Source: CAWUEX02 sp038148375
GTDB taxonomy: Bacteria; Pseudomonadota; Alphaproteobacteria; Rhodospirillales; Rhodospirillaceae
NCBI GenBank assembly: GCA_038148375.1
Contig: JAYQVH010000014.1
Coordinates: forward strand, 1-64,000
Direction of reading: 5' to 3'
Length of the DNA: 64,000 nt
Every line of letters starts with the position of its first letter. Position 1 is the first letter of the stretch. Shown here one piece after another: positions 42,888 through 52,133 of this stretch. The position numbers and the translations under genes were made by a program. The notes below the pieces were generated by a model, which had not been told where the DNA came from, did no database searches, and saw only the letters and a list, made by a program, of their open reading frames with translations.

Positions 42888-43627
42888 TGACGGACGTTTC
42901 CCTCAAAGCGGTTGAGGGGTTCGCCCCGGTTCCTGAGCACATCGCCATCATCATGGATGGCAATGGCCGTTGGGCCCAGACGCGCGGATTGCCGCGTTCA
43001 GCCGGTCACAAGCGTGGCGCGGAAGCGGTCAATCGTACGATCCGCGCCGCCGGGGAACTGGGTGTGCGGTATCTCACCCTATTTGGATTTTCCTTAGAGA
43101 ATTGGCAGCGCCCGGAAAGCGAGATCCGTGATCTGATGGCGCTTCTGCGTTTCTATCTCATACACGATGTCAAAGAACTCGAACGCGAGGGGGTGTGCCT
43201 GCGCGTTATCGGCGACCGGTTCCGGCTGCCTCAAGATACCGTCACGATGATCGCCGACGCGGAAGCGCGCACCGCGTCAAACAACAAGCTGATCCTGACG
43301 ATTGCGCTCAGCTACGGCAGCCGTCAGGAAATCGTGTCGGCGGCCCGCGCACTTGCACGGCGGGCGTGTGACGGCGACCTAGCGCCCGAAGACATAGACG
43401 AAGCTGCGTTCGCAGCGCATCTGTACACGCGCGACATTCCCGACCCGGATCTGCTGATCCGAACCTCCGGTGAACAAAGGATCAGTAACTTTTTGCTCTG
43501 GCAGCTGGCGTATACGGAACTTGTATTCGTGCCGACGCGTTGGCCCGATTTCGGTGAGGCCGACCTTGAATACGCCGTGTCGGAATTTCGCGGACGCGAA
43601 CGCCGCTACGGAGCCGTCTCGGGATAA
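42887..43627 (+). CDS. uppS: undecaprenyl diphosphate synthase (di-trans,poly-cis)
   Basis: Adds isopentenyl units to farnesyl diphosphate to make the C55 lipid carrier for peptidoglycan and lipopolysaccharide. The catalytic Asp24 is in IIMDGNGRWA. Later family stretches are YLTLFGFSLENWQRP, LTIALSYGSRQEIV and the substrate-binding LIRTSGEQRISNFLLWQLAY. The 246 residues are usual. It is coupled to frr by a one-base overlap and is followed by cdsA. Confidence 0.95.
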   Translation: MTDVSLKAVEGFAPVPEHIAIIMDGNGRWAQTRGLPRSAGHKRGAEAVNRTIRAAGELGVRYLTLFGFSLENWQRPESEIRDLMALLRFYLIHDVKELEREGVCLRVIGDRFRLPQDTVTMIADAEARTASNNKLILTIALSYGSRQEIVSAARALARRACDGDLAPEDIDEAAFAAHLYTRDIPDPDLLIRTSGEQRISNFLLWQLAYTELVFVPTRWPDFGEADLEYAVSEFRGRERRYGAVSG

Positions 43628-43631
43628 TTTC

Positions 43632-44417
43632 ATGTTTTGGACTCGTGTCGCTACGTCAATCATTCTAGCGCCGATCGCGTTGGCGGCCGTGTTTTACGGT
43701 TCGCCTTGGTTTGAACTGGTTGTCGCCGGGATGGCCGCGGCCGTCATTTGGGAATTCGTTCATATTTCCAACAAGGACGGATTTCCGCCGCGTGCCGGCG
43801 TTGTTTTGATGACAACGCTGTTCGCTGTCGTTGTTGCCGGTTTTGACCTCGTCCTTGGCTTCGTCGTCATCGGATTTGTGTGGCTTGGTTTGTTTTTTAC
43901 CGACCGTGATGTTGATCACGGTGGAACGTCCTCCCTCGAAAGCGCGCTGCTGTACGGCGCCGTCCCAGCGGTTTGTTTGATTGCGGTTAGTGAAATGGGC
44001 GGCAGCGCCACGGTAATATGGGTGTTGGCTGTTGTGTGGGGCACGGATGTCGGCGGATACGTTGCCGGACGGTTAATCGGCGGCCCGAAACTGGCGCCGA
44101 AAATCAGTCCGAACAAGACATGGTCAGGGGCGGCGGGCAGTATCACGGCAGCCGCACTCGGCGGCACGGTTGTCATTTACTGGGCCGGTGCGGATTGGTC
44201 CTGGCTGGCGCTTGTCCTGGCCCTTGCGTTGTCCGTGGTCAGCCAGTTCGGTGATCTGGCAGAGAGCCGTTTCAAACGGTGGCACGGAGTAAAGGATTCA
44301 GGCACCTGGGTGCCGGGGCATGGGGGCGTGATGGATCGGATCGACGGTCTTTGGGCCGCATCTCCGATTGCCGCCGTAATGTGCTCCGTCTTCGAGGGCG
44401 GGGTCAAAGCGTGGTAG
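43632..44417 (+). CDS. cdsA: phosphatidate cytidylyltransferase
   Basis: Integral-membrane enzyme that makes CDP-diacylglycerol from phosphatidic acid and CTP. The family signature is seen in its C-terminal third: KISPNKTWSGAAGS, GDLAESRFKRWHGVKDSG and PGHGGVMDRIDGL. Six or seven hydrophobic segments precede and interleave it. The start was set at the ATG at 43632, four bases after uppS, giving 261 residues; the longer frame upstream overlaps uppS. It overlaps dxr by 7 bases. Confidence 0.93.
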   Translation: MFWTRVATSIILAPIALAAVFYGSPWFELVVAGMAAAVIWEFVHISNKDGFPPRAGVVLMTTLFAVVVAGFDLVLGFVVIGFVWLGLFFTDRDVDHGGTSSLESALLYGAVPAVCLIAVSEMGGSATVIWVLAVVWGTDVGGYVAGRLIGGPKLAPKISPNKTWSGAAGSITAAALGGTVVIYWAGADWSWLALVLALALSVVSQFGDLAESRFKRWHGVKDSGTWVPGHGGVMDRIDGLWAASPIAAVMCSVFEGGVKAW

Positions 44418-45592
44418 CGCCGGACACCGATGCGACAGAGCAGCGCCGAATTACCGTTCTCGGCTCCACCGGATCTGTCGGCATAAACACACTGGACCTC
44501 GTCGCGCGTAACCCTAAACAGTTCAAGGTTGCTGCACTGAGCGCGGGCCAGAATGTGGACTTGCTGATTGAGCAAGCAAGAAAGCTGCGCCCGGAATTCG
44601 TCGTCATCGCCGACGAGGCTTCCTATCAAACACTCGTGTCAGCGCTGAGTGGAACGGGTATACGCGTTGCCGCGGGGTCCGACGCTCTTGTCGAAGCGGC
44701 ACAAATACCGGCAGACGTTGTCATGGCAGCTATCGTCGGGGCGGCGGGTTTGCGTCCGACCCTGGCGGCTGTGGAGCAGGGCGGCATAGTCGCGCTGGCG
44801 AATAAGGAATGTCTGGTGTGCGCAGGCAGTCTTTTCATGGCTGCGGTGAAAAAACACGGGACGACGTTGCTGCCGGTGGATTCCGAGCACAGTGCAATTT
44901 TTCAAGTCTTCGATGCAGCTCTCCGCGGTTCTGTTGATCGCATTATCCTGACCGCGTCCGGCGGACCGTTCCGCGAATGGAGCATCGAACAAATGTCTGC
45001 GGCGACGCCGGAGCAGGCGGTCGCTCATCCAAACTGGTCGATGGGCAGCAAGGTCTCCGTCGATTCAGCAACGATGATGAACAAGGGGCTAGAGTTAATC
45101 GAAGCCAGCCACTTGTTCCCTGTGCCGGAGGAGCGCATTCAGATTTTGGTTCACCCTCAGTCCGTCGTGCACAGTCTGGTCGATTATGTCGACGGTTCTG
45201 TACTCGCCCAACTGGGGACGCCTGATATGCGCACGCCTATTGCGTATGCGATGGCCTGGCCCCAGCGGATGCCTGTGCCGTGCGACCGCCTGGACCTCGC
45301 AGAACTTTCGACTTTGACCTTCGAAGCCCCTGATTTTAAACGATTTCCCGCCCTCATACTGGCTCGTCAGACTTTACAGACAGGGGGTGCGGCACCTACT
45401 ATCCTCAACGCCGCCAACGAGGTGGCTGTTGCCCGGTTCCTCGCCGGCGACATCGGATTTCTCGATATTGTGCGGACGGTTGAAGACGCCTTAAGCCATG
45501 TGCAAGCCAGCATGCCGGACTCCCTTGATGCGGTGATGGATATAGATGCGCAGGCCAGGCGGCAGGCCGGTGCGTCCATTCGCCACGGATAG
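44411..45592 (+). CDS. dxr: 1-deoxy-D-xylulose 5-phosphate reductoisomerase
   Basis: Second enzyme of the MEP isoprenoid pathway, converting DXP to MEP with NADPH. The nucleotide-binding LGSTGSVG is near the N-terminus. LANKECLVCAG, the metal-site region VDSEHSAIFQ, and ASGGPFRE are diagnostic. I chose the GTG at 44411, which overlaps the cdsA stop and gives 393 residues starting (M)VAPDTDATEQRR. The frame further upstream belongs to cdsA. Together with uppS it places isoprenoid-carrier synthesis in this operon. Confidence 0.95.
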   Translation: MVAPDTDATEQRRITVLGSTGSVGINTLDLVARNPKQFKVAALSAGQNVDLLIEQARKLRPEFVVIADEASYQTLVSALSGTGIRVAAGSDALVEAAQIPADVVMAAIVGAAGLRPTLAAVEQGGIVALANKECLVCAGSLFMAAVKKHGTTLLPVDSEHSAIFQVFDAALRGSVDRIILTASGGPFREWSIEQMSAATPEQAVAHPNWSMGSKVSVDSATMMNKGLELIEASHLFPVPEERIQILVHPQSVVHSLVDYVDGSVLAQLGTPDMRTPIAYAMAWPQRMPVPCDRLDLAELSTLTFEAPDFKRFPALILARQTLQTGGAAPTILNAANEVAVARFLAGDIGFLDIVRTVEDALSHVQASMPDSLDAVMDIDAQARRQAGASIRHG

Positions 45593-45626
45593 GCTGCAAA
45601 CCTAGATCACGAAGGACACTTTTACA

Positions 45627-46754
45627 TTGGAACAAATCCTCGGCATTTCGTTCACGTTGATGAACTTTATCATCGCCCTGTCTGTGGTGGTGTTCGTGCA
45701 CGAATTGGGTCACTTCCTGATGGCGCGGTGGAACAACGTCCGATGCGAAAGCTTTTCCATCGGGTTTGGGCCGGAACTGATCGGGTATACTGACCGCCAG
45801 GGCACGCGTTGGAAATTCAGTCTGATTCCTCTCGGCGGGTACGTGGAAATGTTCGGCGAGGCGGATATCGCCAATCCAGGTGCGGGGGACGGCGACGAAG
45901 CGCCCGATACCGAGCGTGAGATGACTCCTGAAGAGAAAGCCGTCTCCTTTAAGTACAAAACTCTGGGTCAACGTTCCGCGATCGTTTTCGCGGGTCCAGC
46001 GGTTAACTTCCTGTTTGCCATCGCAGTTTTTTTCGTGATGTTCGTCTCGGTGGGCCGGCCGGTTACCGAACCGGTTATCGGCGAGGTGATTGCCGAGAGC
46101 GCCGCAGAACAAGCAGGCTTATTGCCGGGCGATCGAATTCTTGCGATCGACGGCGCCGAGGTTGACCGCTTTGAAGACCTCCAGCGGATCGTGCCGCTCG
46201 GAAACGGAGCGCCGCTGCGTTTGACCGTTCAGCGCGACGAACAAGTCCTCGACATCACGGCGGTGCCGCGTGTGGTCGAGGAGACCGACGCGTTCGGCAA
46301 TCCGCAAAAGCGGGCTCTGTTAGGTGTCCAGTCCACGGGCGAAACACGGATGATGGTCCGCCATAATCCCATTACGGCGCTCGGACTTTCCATCCAGCAG
46401 ACCTACGTCGTCATCGAGGGCACTTTTATCGCCGTCGGTCAGATCATCTCCGGCGAACGGGGGACAGAGGATCTGGGCGGACCGATTAAAATCGCGAAGT
46501 TTTCGGGACAGGCGGCAAAGTCCGGATTCGCCAATTTTGTCATCTTTATGGCGATCCTCTCGATCAATCTCGGCATCATCAATTTGTTTCCGGTTCCCTT
46601 GCTTGACGGCGGCCACCTGTTGTTTTACGCCATCGAAGCCGTGCGCGGTCGCCCGCTGTCGGATCAGGCACAGGAGTGGGGACTGCGCTTCGGTTTGGTA
46701 CTCGTTCTGTCTTTAATGGTTTTCGTAACCTGGAACGACATTCTGCAACTGTAA
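45627..46754 (+). CDS. rseP: site-2 protease RseP (intramembrane zinc metalloprotease)
   Basis: Inner-membrane protease that completes cleavage of anti-sigma factors. The zinc motif HELGH is at 25-29 (H25, E26, H29). A PDZ-like domain is seen around EQAGLLPGDRILAIDGAEVD. The second active-site segment is NLFPVPLLDGGHLL. The start is TTG at 45627 with GAAGGA about 8 bases upstream, giving 375 residues. The in-frame ATG at 45660 would leave only about 14 residues before HELGH, so the TTG is favoured. Confidence 0.94.
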   Translation: MEQILGISFTLMNFIIALSVVVFVHELGHFLMARWNNVRCESFSIGFGPELIGYTDRQGTRWKFSLIPLGGYVEMFGEADIANPGAGDGDEAPDTEREMTPEEKAVSFKYKTLGQRSAIVFAGPAVNFLFAIAVFFVMFVSVGRPVTEPVIGEVIAESAAEQAGLLPGDRILAIDGAEVDRFEDLQRIVPLGNGAPLRLTVQRDEQVLDITAVPRVVEETDAFGNPQKRALLGVQSTGETRMMVRHNPITALGLSIQQTYVVIEGTFIAVGQIISGERGTEDLGGPIKIAKFSGQAAKSGFANFVIFMAILSINLGIINLFPVPLLDGGHLLFYAIEAVRGRPLSDQAQEWGLRFGLVLVLSLMVFVTWNDILQL

Positions 46755-46811
46755 CGTCGGTTTACCGATCCTGTCGCACCGGACCTGGAAGAGAAAAGGT
46801 TAAGTGGAGCC

Positions 46812-49112
46812 ATGCGAGGGCTAACCGACCGTTTTAAATACTTGATACGGCTTGTCTTGGCATACAGCGTGGTATGCCTGGCGCCAGCGGCGGTTCAGGC
46901 GCAATCGGCGGGAGTGATCTCGCAGATTGCGGTTCAGGGCAACCAGCGTATCGAGCCGGCGACGATCCGAACCTATATTGCCGTGCGTGAAGGCGACCCG
47001 TTCGATCCCGTGGCGATTGACCGGTCTTTGAAAAATCTGTTCGCCACCGGTTTGTTCGCCGATGTCAGCATCGGCCGCCAGGGCGAGATTCTGATTATTC
47101 GGGTGGTCGAGAATCCGATCATCAACCGGATTACGCTGGAAGGAAACAAGCGTCTCGACGACGACAAGATTGAGCCGGAAATCCAGTTGCGTCCGCGCGT
47201 CGTGTATACGCGAACCAAGGTGCAGCAGGACGTTGAGCGCATTCTCGACTTGTATCGCCGCAGCGGGCGTTTCGCGGTTACCGTCGAGCCCAAGGTTATT
47301 GAACTGCCGCAAAATCGTGTCGACCTCGTATTCGAAATTAACGAGGGCGATCCGACCTACGTTCGCAAGATCACTTTTATTGGCAATGACAAGTACTCTG
47401 ACGGTGAACTTCGGGACGTGGTGCTTACGCGGGAAGAGCGCTGGTGGCGGTTCCTGACGTCGAACGACACTTACGACCCGGACCGCATGGCTTTCGACCA
47501 GGAGCTGTTGCGCCGGTTTTATTTGTCCGAAGGATATGCCGATTTTGAGGTTGTCTCAGGCGTTGCGGAACTGTCGCCGAACCGCAAGAGTTTTTACCTG
47601 ACATTCACTTTGGATGAAGGGCCACGGTACCGGTTTGGAGATATGACGGTCGACGTTTCCATCCCCAATCTCGATCCATCCGTCCTGCAAGCCGCAATCG
47701 TGCCGGCGCGCGGTGACTGGTACAACGCCGAGGAAATTGAATCGACCATCGATGTCTTCACCGATGTGGTTGGCGCGCTGGGCTACGCCTTTGTCGACGT
47801 GCGTCCGCGTGTTGCGCGCAACGAAGCAGAACGCACGATCGATATTATCTTCGACGTGCAGGAAGGGCCGCGTGTTTTCGTCGAACGCATCGACATCACC
47901 GGCAACGTCCGCACACTCGACAAGGTCATTCGCCGCGAATTCCGATTGGTCGAAGGCGACGCCTTTAACACAGCCCGTCTGCGCCGGTCGCGTGAACGGT
48001 TGCAAAACCTCGGGTACTTCAAGGAAGTCGAAGTCGACAACGTTCCGTCAGAAGTCTACCCCGACCGCACGGTTGTCACGGCGACGGTTGAAGAACAGTC
48101 CACAGGGGAGCTGCAATTCGGGATCGGATTCTCAAGTGCATCCGGTGCCCTGTTTGATATCGGCATTCGTGAACGGAACTTGCTCGGCAAGGGGCAAGAC
48201 CTGCGGTTCAACTTTAGCCTTGCCCAGCAGCAAACTCAGATCGATCTCGGCTTTACCGAGCCGTACTTCCTTAATCGCCGATTGGCCGCAGGGGTCGATG
48301 TCTTTGCCACGGAAACGGACTATCTCGACGAGGCTGGGTTTATCAGCCAGTCCCTGGGCAGTTCGTTGCGGCTGGGCTTCAATTACAATGAATACGTGTT
48401 CCAACGGCTCAGTTATCTCCTGTCGTGGACAAAACTAGAGGGTATCAGTCAGTTTTCGTCTCAGTTCGTCCAAGAGCAGGAAGGTACGACCACGACGTCA
48501 CAGGTCAGCCAGACCTTCGCGATTGACCGGCGAAATAACGTTATCGATCCGTCAGATGGATATTTCTTTAGCTTTTCTAATGATTTGGCCGGATTGGGCG
48601 GGACTGAGAAGTATCTCCGCTCAAGCGTTGCCGTGGGCCTCTATGAGGACTTTTTCGACGGCTGGATCTTCAGCGCGACCGGGAACGTGGGCTATATCGT
48701 CGGCATCGGCGAAGACATCAAAATCTTTCAAAGATATCAGCTTGGTGGTAACAACCTCCGCGGCTTTGACGACTTTGGCGCCAGCCCGCGTGATTCGACC
48801 ACTGGCGACGCCTTGGGTGGCGATTGGATCGCGACAGCGCGTGCAGAGATTAAGATTCCCCTGGGATTACCTGAGGAGATCGGTATTACGCCGAAGGTCT
48901 TTTCCGATTGGGGAACGATCGGTGCCGCGAAAGACTTAGGCGACCGGAGGATCGATATCTTTAAGTCGCAGCGCGTGCGCGGGTCTGTCGGGGTTGGGGT
49001 CGAATGGGAATCCCCGGTTGGACCGATCAACATCGACTGGGCGCATGTATTGAGAAAAGCTAACTTTGACATCACAGAAAGTTTCCGCGTGAATTTCGGA
49101 CAAAGGTTCTAG
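46812..49112 (+). CDS. bamA: outer-membrane protein assembly factor BamA
   Basis: Central component of the BAM complex, which folds beta-barrel proteins into the outer membrane. The 766-residue protein has a signal peptide (about 1-30, ending AVQAQS), then five POTRA domains from about 35 to 425, starting VISQIAVQGNQRIEPATI. A 16-strand barrel follows. The barrel contains QLGGNNLRGFDDFG (a VRGF-like motif) and ends in FRVNFGQRF with the terminal Phe expected of an outer-membrane protein. GTGGAG precedes the ATG. It is followed by skp after 4 bases. Confidence 0.96.
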   Translation: MRGLTDRFKYLIRLVLAYSVVCLAPAAVQAQSAGVISQIAVQGNQRIEPATIRTYIAVREGDPFDPVAIDRSLKNLFATGLFADVSIGRQGEILIIRVVENPIINRITLEGNKRLDDDKIEPEIQLRPRVVYTRTKVQQDVERILDLYRRSGRFAVTVEPKVIELPQNRVDLVFEINEGDPTYVRKITFIGNDKYSDGELRDVVLTREERWWRFLTSNDTYDPDRMAFDQELLRRFYLSEGYADFEVVSGVAELSPNRKSFYLTFTLDEGPRYRFGDMTVDVSIPNLDPSVLQAAIVPARGDWYNAEEIESTIDVFTDVVGALGYAFVDVRPRVARNEAERTIDIIFDVQEGPRVFVERIDITGNVRTLDKVIRREFRLVEGDAFNTARLRRSRERLQNLGYFKEVEVDNVPSEVYPDRTVVTATVEEQSTGELQFGIGFSSASGALFDIGIRERNLLGKGQDLRFNFSLAQQQTQIDLGFTEPYFLNRRLAAGVDVFATETDYLDEAGFISQSLGSSLRLGFNYNEYVFQRLSYLLSWTKLEGISQFSSQFVQEQEGTTTTSQVSQTFAIDRRNNVIDPSDGYFFSFSNDLAGLGGTEKYLRSSVAVGLYEDFFDGWIFSATGNVGYIVGIGEDIKIFQRYQLGGNNLRGFDDFGASPRDSTTGDALGGDWIATARAEIKIPLGLPEEIGITPKVFSDWGTIGAAKDLGDRRIDIFKSQRVRGSVGVGVEWESPVGPINIDWAHVLRKANFDITESFRVNFGQRF

Positions 49113-49116
49113 AGAC

Positions 49117-49728
49117 ATGAAAAACGCAATATTCGTTACAACCATCAGAACGATTGGCGCCCTTGCGCTGATGGTGGTTCTGGCCGCGCCAGCGTTGGCG
49201 CAGCAGACCGGCGCGACGCGTCCGGTCATCGGCGTGCTCAACACACAGTTGATCGAGCGGGATTCCCTTGCGGCAAAGGGCGTGCGCCTTGAGCGGGACA
49301 AGTTTCTGACCCGATATCAAACTCAAAACCGTGATCTCGAAAACCAGTTCCGAGAGGAAGACCAGCGGTTGACTCAGCAGCGCAACGTCATGTCGCCCGA
49401 TGTCTTCCAGCAGCAGGCCGAAGAGTTTCAGCAGCGCCTGGCGGTCGCACAGCAGGAAAGCCGGATCAAGCAGCAAAATCTCCAGGCCGTCTATCAGCAG
49501 GCAATTGCGCAGATCAACCAAGAGATGCTCGTGATCGCGAGCCAAGTCGCGCAAGAACGCGGAATCAATATGGTCCTCCCTGCGAGCCTGATTCTCTTTG
49601 CTGATCCGTCCATGGATATCACCCGCCCAGTCCTGGAAATCCTCAATGAGCGGCTGCCTGCGGTGGCCATGCAGAGCCCGGAAGCGGCGATGGGCGAAGG
49701 TGAGGGCGGCGAAAGCGCGGCAGAGTAA
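49117..49728 (+). CDS. skp: periplasmic chaperone Skp/OmpH
   Basis: Periplasmic chaperone that carries unfolded outer-membrane proteins to BamA. It has 203 residues, with a signal peptide (cleavage near ALA-QQ, residue 29). IGVLNTQLIERDSLAAKGVR is followed by a long Gln/Glu/Arg-rich coiled coil (about 60-150, for example QQAEEFQQRLAVAQQESRIK) that forms the tentacles of the trimer. A final strand region follows (VLPASLILFADPSMDIT). The bamA-skp-lpxD order is classical. Confidence 0.9.
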   Translation: MKNAIFVTTIRTIGALALMVVLAAPALAQQTGATRPVIGVLNTQLIERDSLAAKGVRLERDKFLTRYQTQNRDLENQFREEDQRLTQQRNVMSPDVFQQQAEEFQQRLAVAQQESRIKQQNLQAVYQQAIAQINQEMLVIASQVAQERGINMVLPASLILFADPSMDITRPVLEILNERLPAVAMQSPEAAMGEGEGGESAAE

Positions 49729-49734
49729 TCTGGT

Positions 49735-50781
49735 ATGCCCGATCCCCGGTTCTTCCAGCGAGCCGGGCCCTTTCGGGTCCGTGAAATCGCTGCCTGGACT
49801 GGGGCGACGGCGCCTGGCCAGCAAGATCTGGACAGGGCGATTTCGGATGTCGGTGATCTGAAGTCTGCGACTTCCGATGACCTTGCGTATTTCGCCGGAG
49901 CAGAGCACGCGGCCGCCGCTAACGCCTCGCAGTGCGGCGCGTGCTTAACGACTGAATCGTTATCGGCCAAGGCGCCGGCGGGCGCGGTCGTGCTCATTGT
50001 CGACGATCCGCAGGCCGCTTTTTCGATCGCAGCCGATGCTTTTTATCCAGCGGCTCAGATTCCGATTAGCGTGGCGGCTCTCGACGGGTCGGGTGCTTAT
50101 ATCGATCCGTCCGCTAAGATTGGTGACGGCGTTGTCATCGAAGCCGGCGCAGTTGTTGGGCCGGGTACGGAAATCGGTAACCGCTCTCGGATCGGCGCGG
50201 GTTCCGTAGTCGGTCCGGGTGTTGTCGTCGGAGAGGATTGTCACCTCGGGCCCAATGTGACGCTCATGGTGTGTATCGTCGGCAGCGGTGTCATTCTTCA
50301 TCCGGGGGTCGCCGTCGGCCAGGACGGCTTCGGGTTTGTTTTCGACAGTGTCGCCGGCCGGCACAGAAAGGTGCCGCAGCTCGGCCGGGTTTTGATCGAT
50401 GACGATGTCGAGATCGGGGCGAATACGACAATCGACCGTGGAACCTTGAACGATACGGTCATCGGTGAGGGGTGCCGGATAGATAATCAGGTCCAGATCG
50501 GCCACAACGTCGTCCTCGGCAAACGCTGCATTGTCGTTTCGCAAGTCGGCATTTCAGGTAGTTGCACGATCGGGGACGATGTCATCCTGGCTGGGCAGGT
50601 TGGTCTAGCCGATAACGTGACCATTGGGCCCAGTGCCCAAGTTGCGGCAAAGTCCGGCGTTATGCGCGATGTTCCGCCCGGTGAGGCCGTCATGGGCTAT
50701 CCGGCCAAGCCAATCCGCAAGTTTTGGCGCGAAATCGCCGCGGTGCAGCGTTTGACCGACGGCAAGAAGCGTTCTAAGTAA
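49735..50781 (+). CDS. lpxD: UDP-3-O-(3-hydroxyacyl)glucosamine N-acyltransferase
   Basis: Third step of lipid A synthesis: transfers a hydroxyacyl chain from acyl-carrier protein to the 2-amino group. The N-terminal uridine-binding domain spans about 1-105. The left-handed beta helix of hexapeptide repeats follows (about 110-310). It contains the catalytic-region His in CRIDNQVQIGHNVVLGKRC, and GQDGFGFVFD is also conserved. The 348 residues are usual. It starts 6 bases after skp. Confidence 0.95.
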   Translation: MPDPRFFQRAGPFRVREIAAWTGATAPGQQDLDRAISDVGDLKSATSDDLAYFAGAEHAAAANASQCGACLTTESLSAKAPAGAVVLIVDDPQAAFSIAADAFYPAAQIPISVAALDGSGAYIDPSAKIGDGVVIEAGAVVGPGTEIGNRSRIGAGSVVGPGVVVGEDCHLGPNVTLMVCIVGSGVILHPGVAVGQDGFGFVFDSVAGRHRKVPQLGRVLIDDDVEIGANTTIDRGTLNDTVIGEGCRIDNQVQIGHNVVLGKRCIVVSQVGISGSCTIGDDVILAGQVGLADNVTIGPSAQVAAKSGVMRDVPPGEAVMGYPAKPIRKFWREIAAVQRLTDGKKRSK

Positions 50782-50816
50782 TTCGGACTCGGCGACGAAC
50801 ACAAGGAACCAAGGCC

Positions 50817-51284
50817 ATGGACGGAGAACCAGTCCAAGCTTCTGAGCAAACCATCGATATCCACCGGATTATCGAGATGATTCCGCACCGCTACCCGTTT
50901 CTTCTGGTCGACCGGCTGGAAGAGATTATCGCAGGAGAAAGTGCGGTCGGGATCAAGAATGTCACGATCAACGAACCGTTTTTCCAGGGACATTTTCCCG
51001 GCAGGCCGGTGATGCCGGGCGTCTTGATCGTTGAAGCAATGGCACAAACCGCTGCTGTCTTGGTTGTAAATTCCCTAGGGACGGAGGCCGAAGGTAAACT
51101 GGTCTATTTCATGACCATTGAGAATGCTCGCTTTCGCCGGCCGGTCGAGCCGGGGGATCAGCTGCGTTTGAAATGCACGAAAGTGCGCCAGCGCGCCAAT
51201 GTCTGGAAGTTCTCGGGGGAAGCCAAAGTCAACGACACGGTGGTCGCTGAAGCGACCTATTCCGCAATGATTGTGGACCGCTAA
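50817..51284 (+). CDS. fabZ: (3R)-hydroxyacyl-[acyl-carrier-protein] dehydratase
   Basis: Dehydrates hydroxyacyl-ACP in fatty-acid elongation and competes with LpxA and LpxD for the same acyl-ACP pool. It is a hot-dog-fold protein of 155 residues. IPHRYPFLLVDR and the active-site segment GHFPGRPVMPGVLIVEAMAQ (His and Glu) are typical. AAGGAACCAAGG precedes the ATG. It sits between lpxD and lpxA, the conserved arrangement. Confidence 0.96.
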   Translation: MDGEPVQASEQTIDIHRIIEMIPHRYPFLLVDRLEEIIAGESAVGIKNVTINEPFFQGHFPGRPVMPGVLIVEAMAQTAAVLVVNSLGTEAEGKLVYFMTIENARFRRPVEPGDQLRLKCTKVRQRANVWKFSGEAKVNDTVVAEATYSAMIVDR

Positions 51285-51288
51285 CTTT

Positions 51289-52095
51289 ATGCGGGACATT
51301 CATGCGACCGCTGTTGTCGACGCGGCGGCCGAAATAGCGGAAACGGTAAAGATTGGGCCGTTCTGCGTGATCGGGCCGAACGTCGCAATCGAAGACAAAG
51401 TCGTGCTCCATTCTCACGTGGTTGTCGATGGGCACACGACCATCGGCGCAGGATCGGTCGTTCATCCGTTTTCGAGCCTGGGTCTGCCACCGCAGCATGC
51501 GCGTTACAAAGGCGAGCCGAGTTCCCTCATCATTGGTAAGAACAATACCATCCGCGAGCATGTCACCATGCACCCCGGTACGGAACAGGGCGGGATGACG
51601 ACGACGATCGGCGACAACTGCCTGTTCATGGTTGGCAGTCATGTTGCCCACGACTGTAGCGTCGCAAACGACGTCATTCTTACCAACAATGTCGCTTTGG
51701 GCGGCCACGTGACCGTTGAAGAGTATGCGATCATCGGCGGACTTTCGGGCATCCATCAGTATGTGCGCGTTGGCAAGCATTCGATGATCGGCGGATGTTC
51801 CGCTGTCGAGAGCGATGTCATTCCGTACGGGTCTGTCAAAGGCAACCGCGCCCGTTTGTCCGGGCTGAATATTATTGGTTTGCGCCGGCGGGGTTTTTCC
51901 CGCGAAGACATCCGTTCCCTCAGAACCGCGTATGGGCTGTTGTTTTCGCAAGGCGGTAATATGGCAGAGCGGCTGAGCGAAGTCGCAGATGTATTCAGCA
52001 CTCATCCGGGGGTGATGGATATCGTCAACTTTATTCAGGCGGATTCGTCACGCGCCATCTGCCAGCCGTTGTCGTCGAACGGGAACGGCGGTTGA
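51289..52095 (+). CDS. lpxA: UDP-N-acetylglucosamine acyltransferase
   Basis: First enzyme of lipid A synthesis, acylating UDP-GlcNAc from hydroxyacyl-ACP. The beta-helix hexapeptide repeats begin IHATAVVDAAAEIAETVKIG. The catalytic His is expected in VGSHVAHDCSVAND, with HQYVRVGKHSMIGG further on. From the ATG at 51289 (4 bases after fabZ) it has 268 residues, ending in the C-terminal helical domain. The TTG or ATG of lpxI follows in an overlapping frame. Confidence 0.95.
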   Translation: MRDIHATAVVDAAAEIAETVKIGPFCVIGPNVAIEDKVVLHSHVVVDGHTTIGAGSVVHPFSSLGLPPQHARYKGEPSSLIIGKNNTIREHVTMHPGTEQGGMTTTIGDNCLFMVGSHVAHDCSVANDVILTNNVALGGHVTVEEYAIIGGLSGIHQYVRVGKHSMIGGCSAVESDVIPYGSVKGNRARLSGLNIIGLRRRGFSREDIRSLRTAYGLLFSQGGNMAERLSEVADVFSTHPGVMDIVNFIQADSSRAICQPLSSNGNGG

Positions 52096-52133
52096 ACGCC
52101 GCCACAGGCAGCGCAGAAGCAACCGAGGCGGCC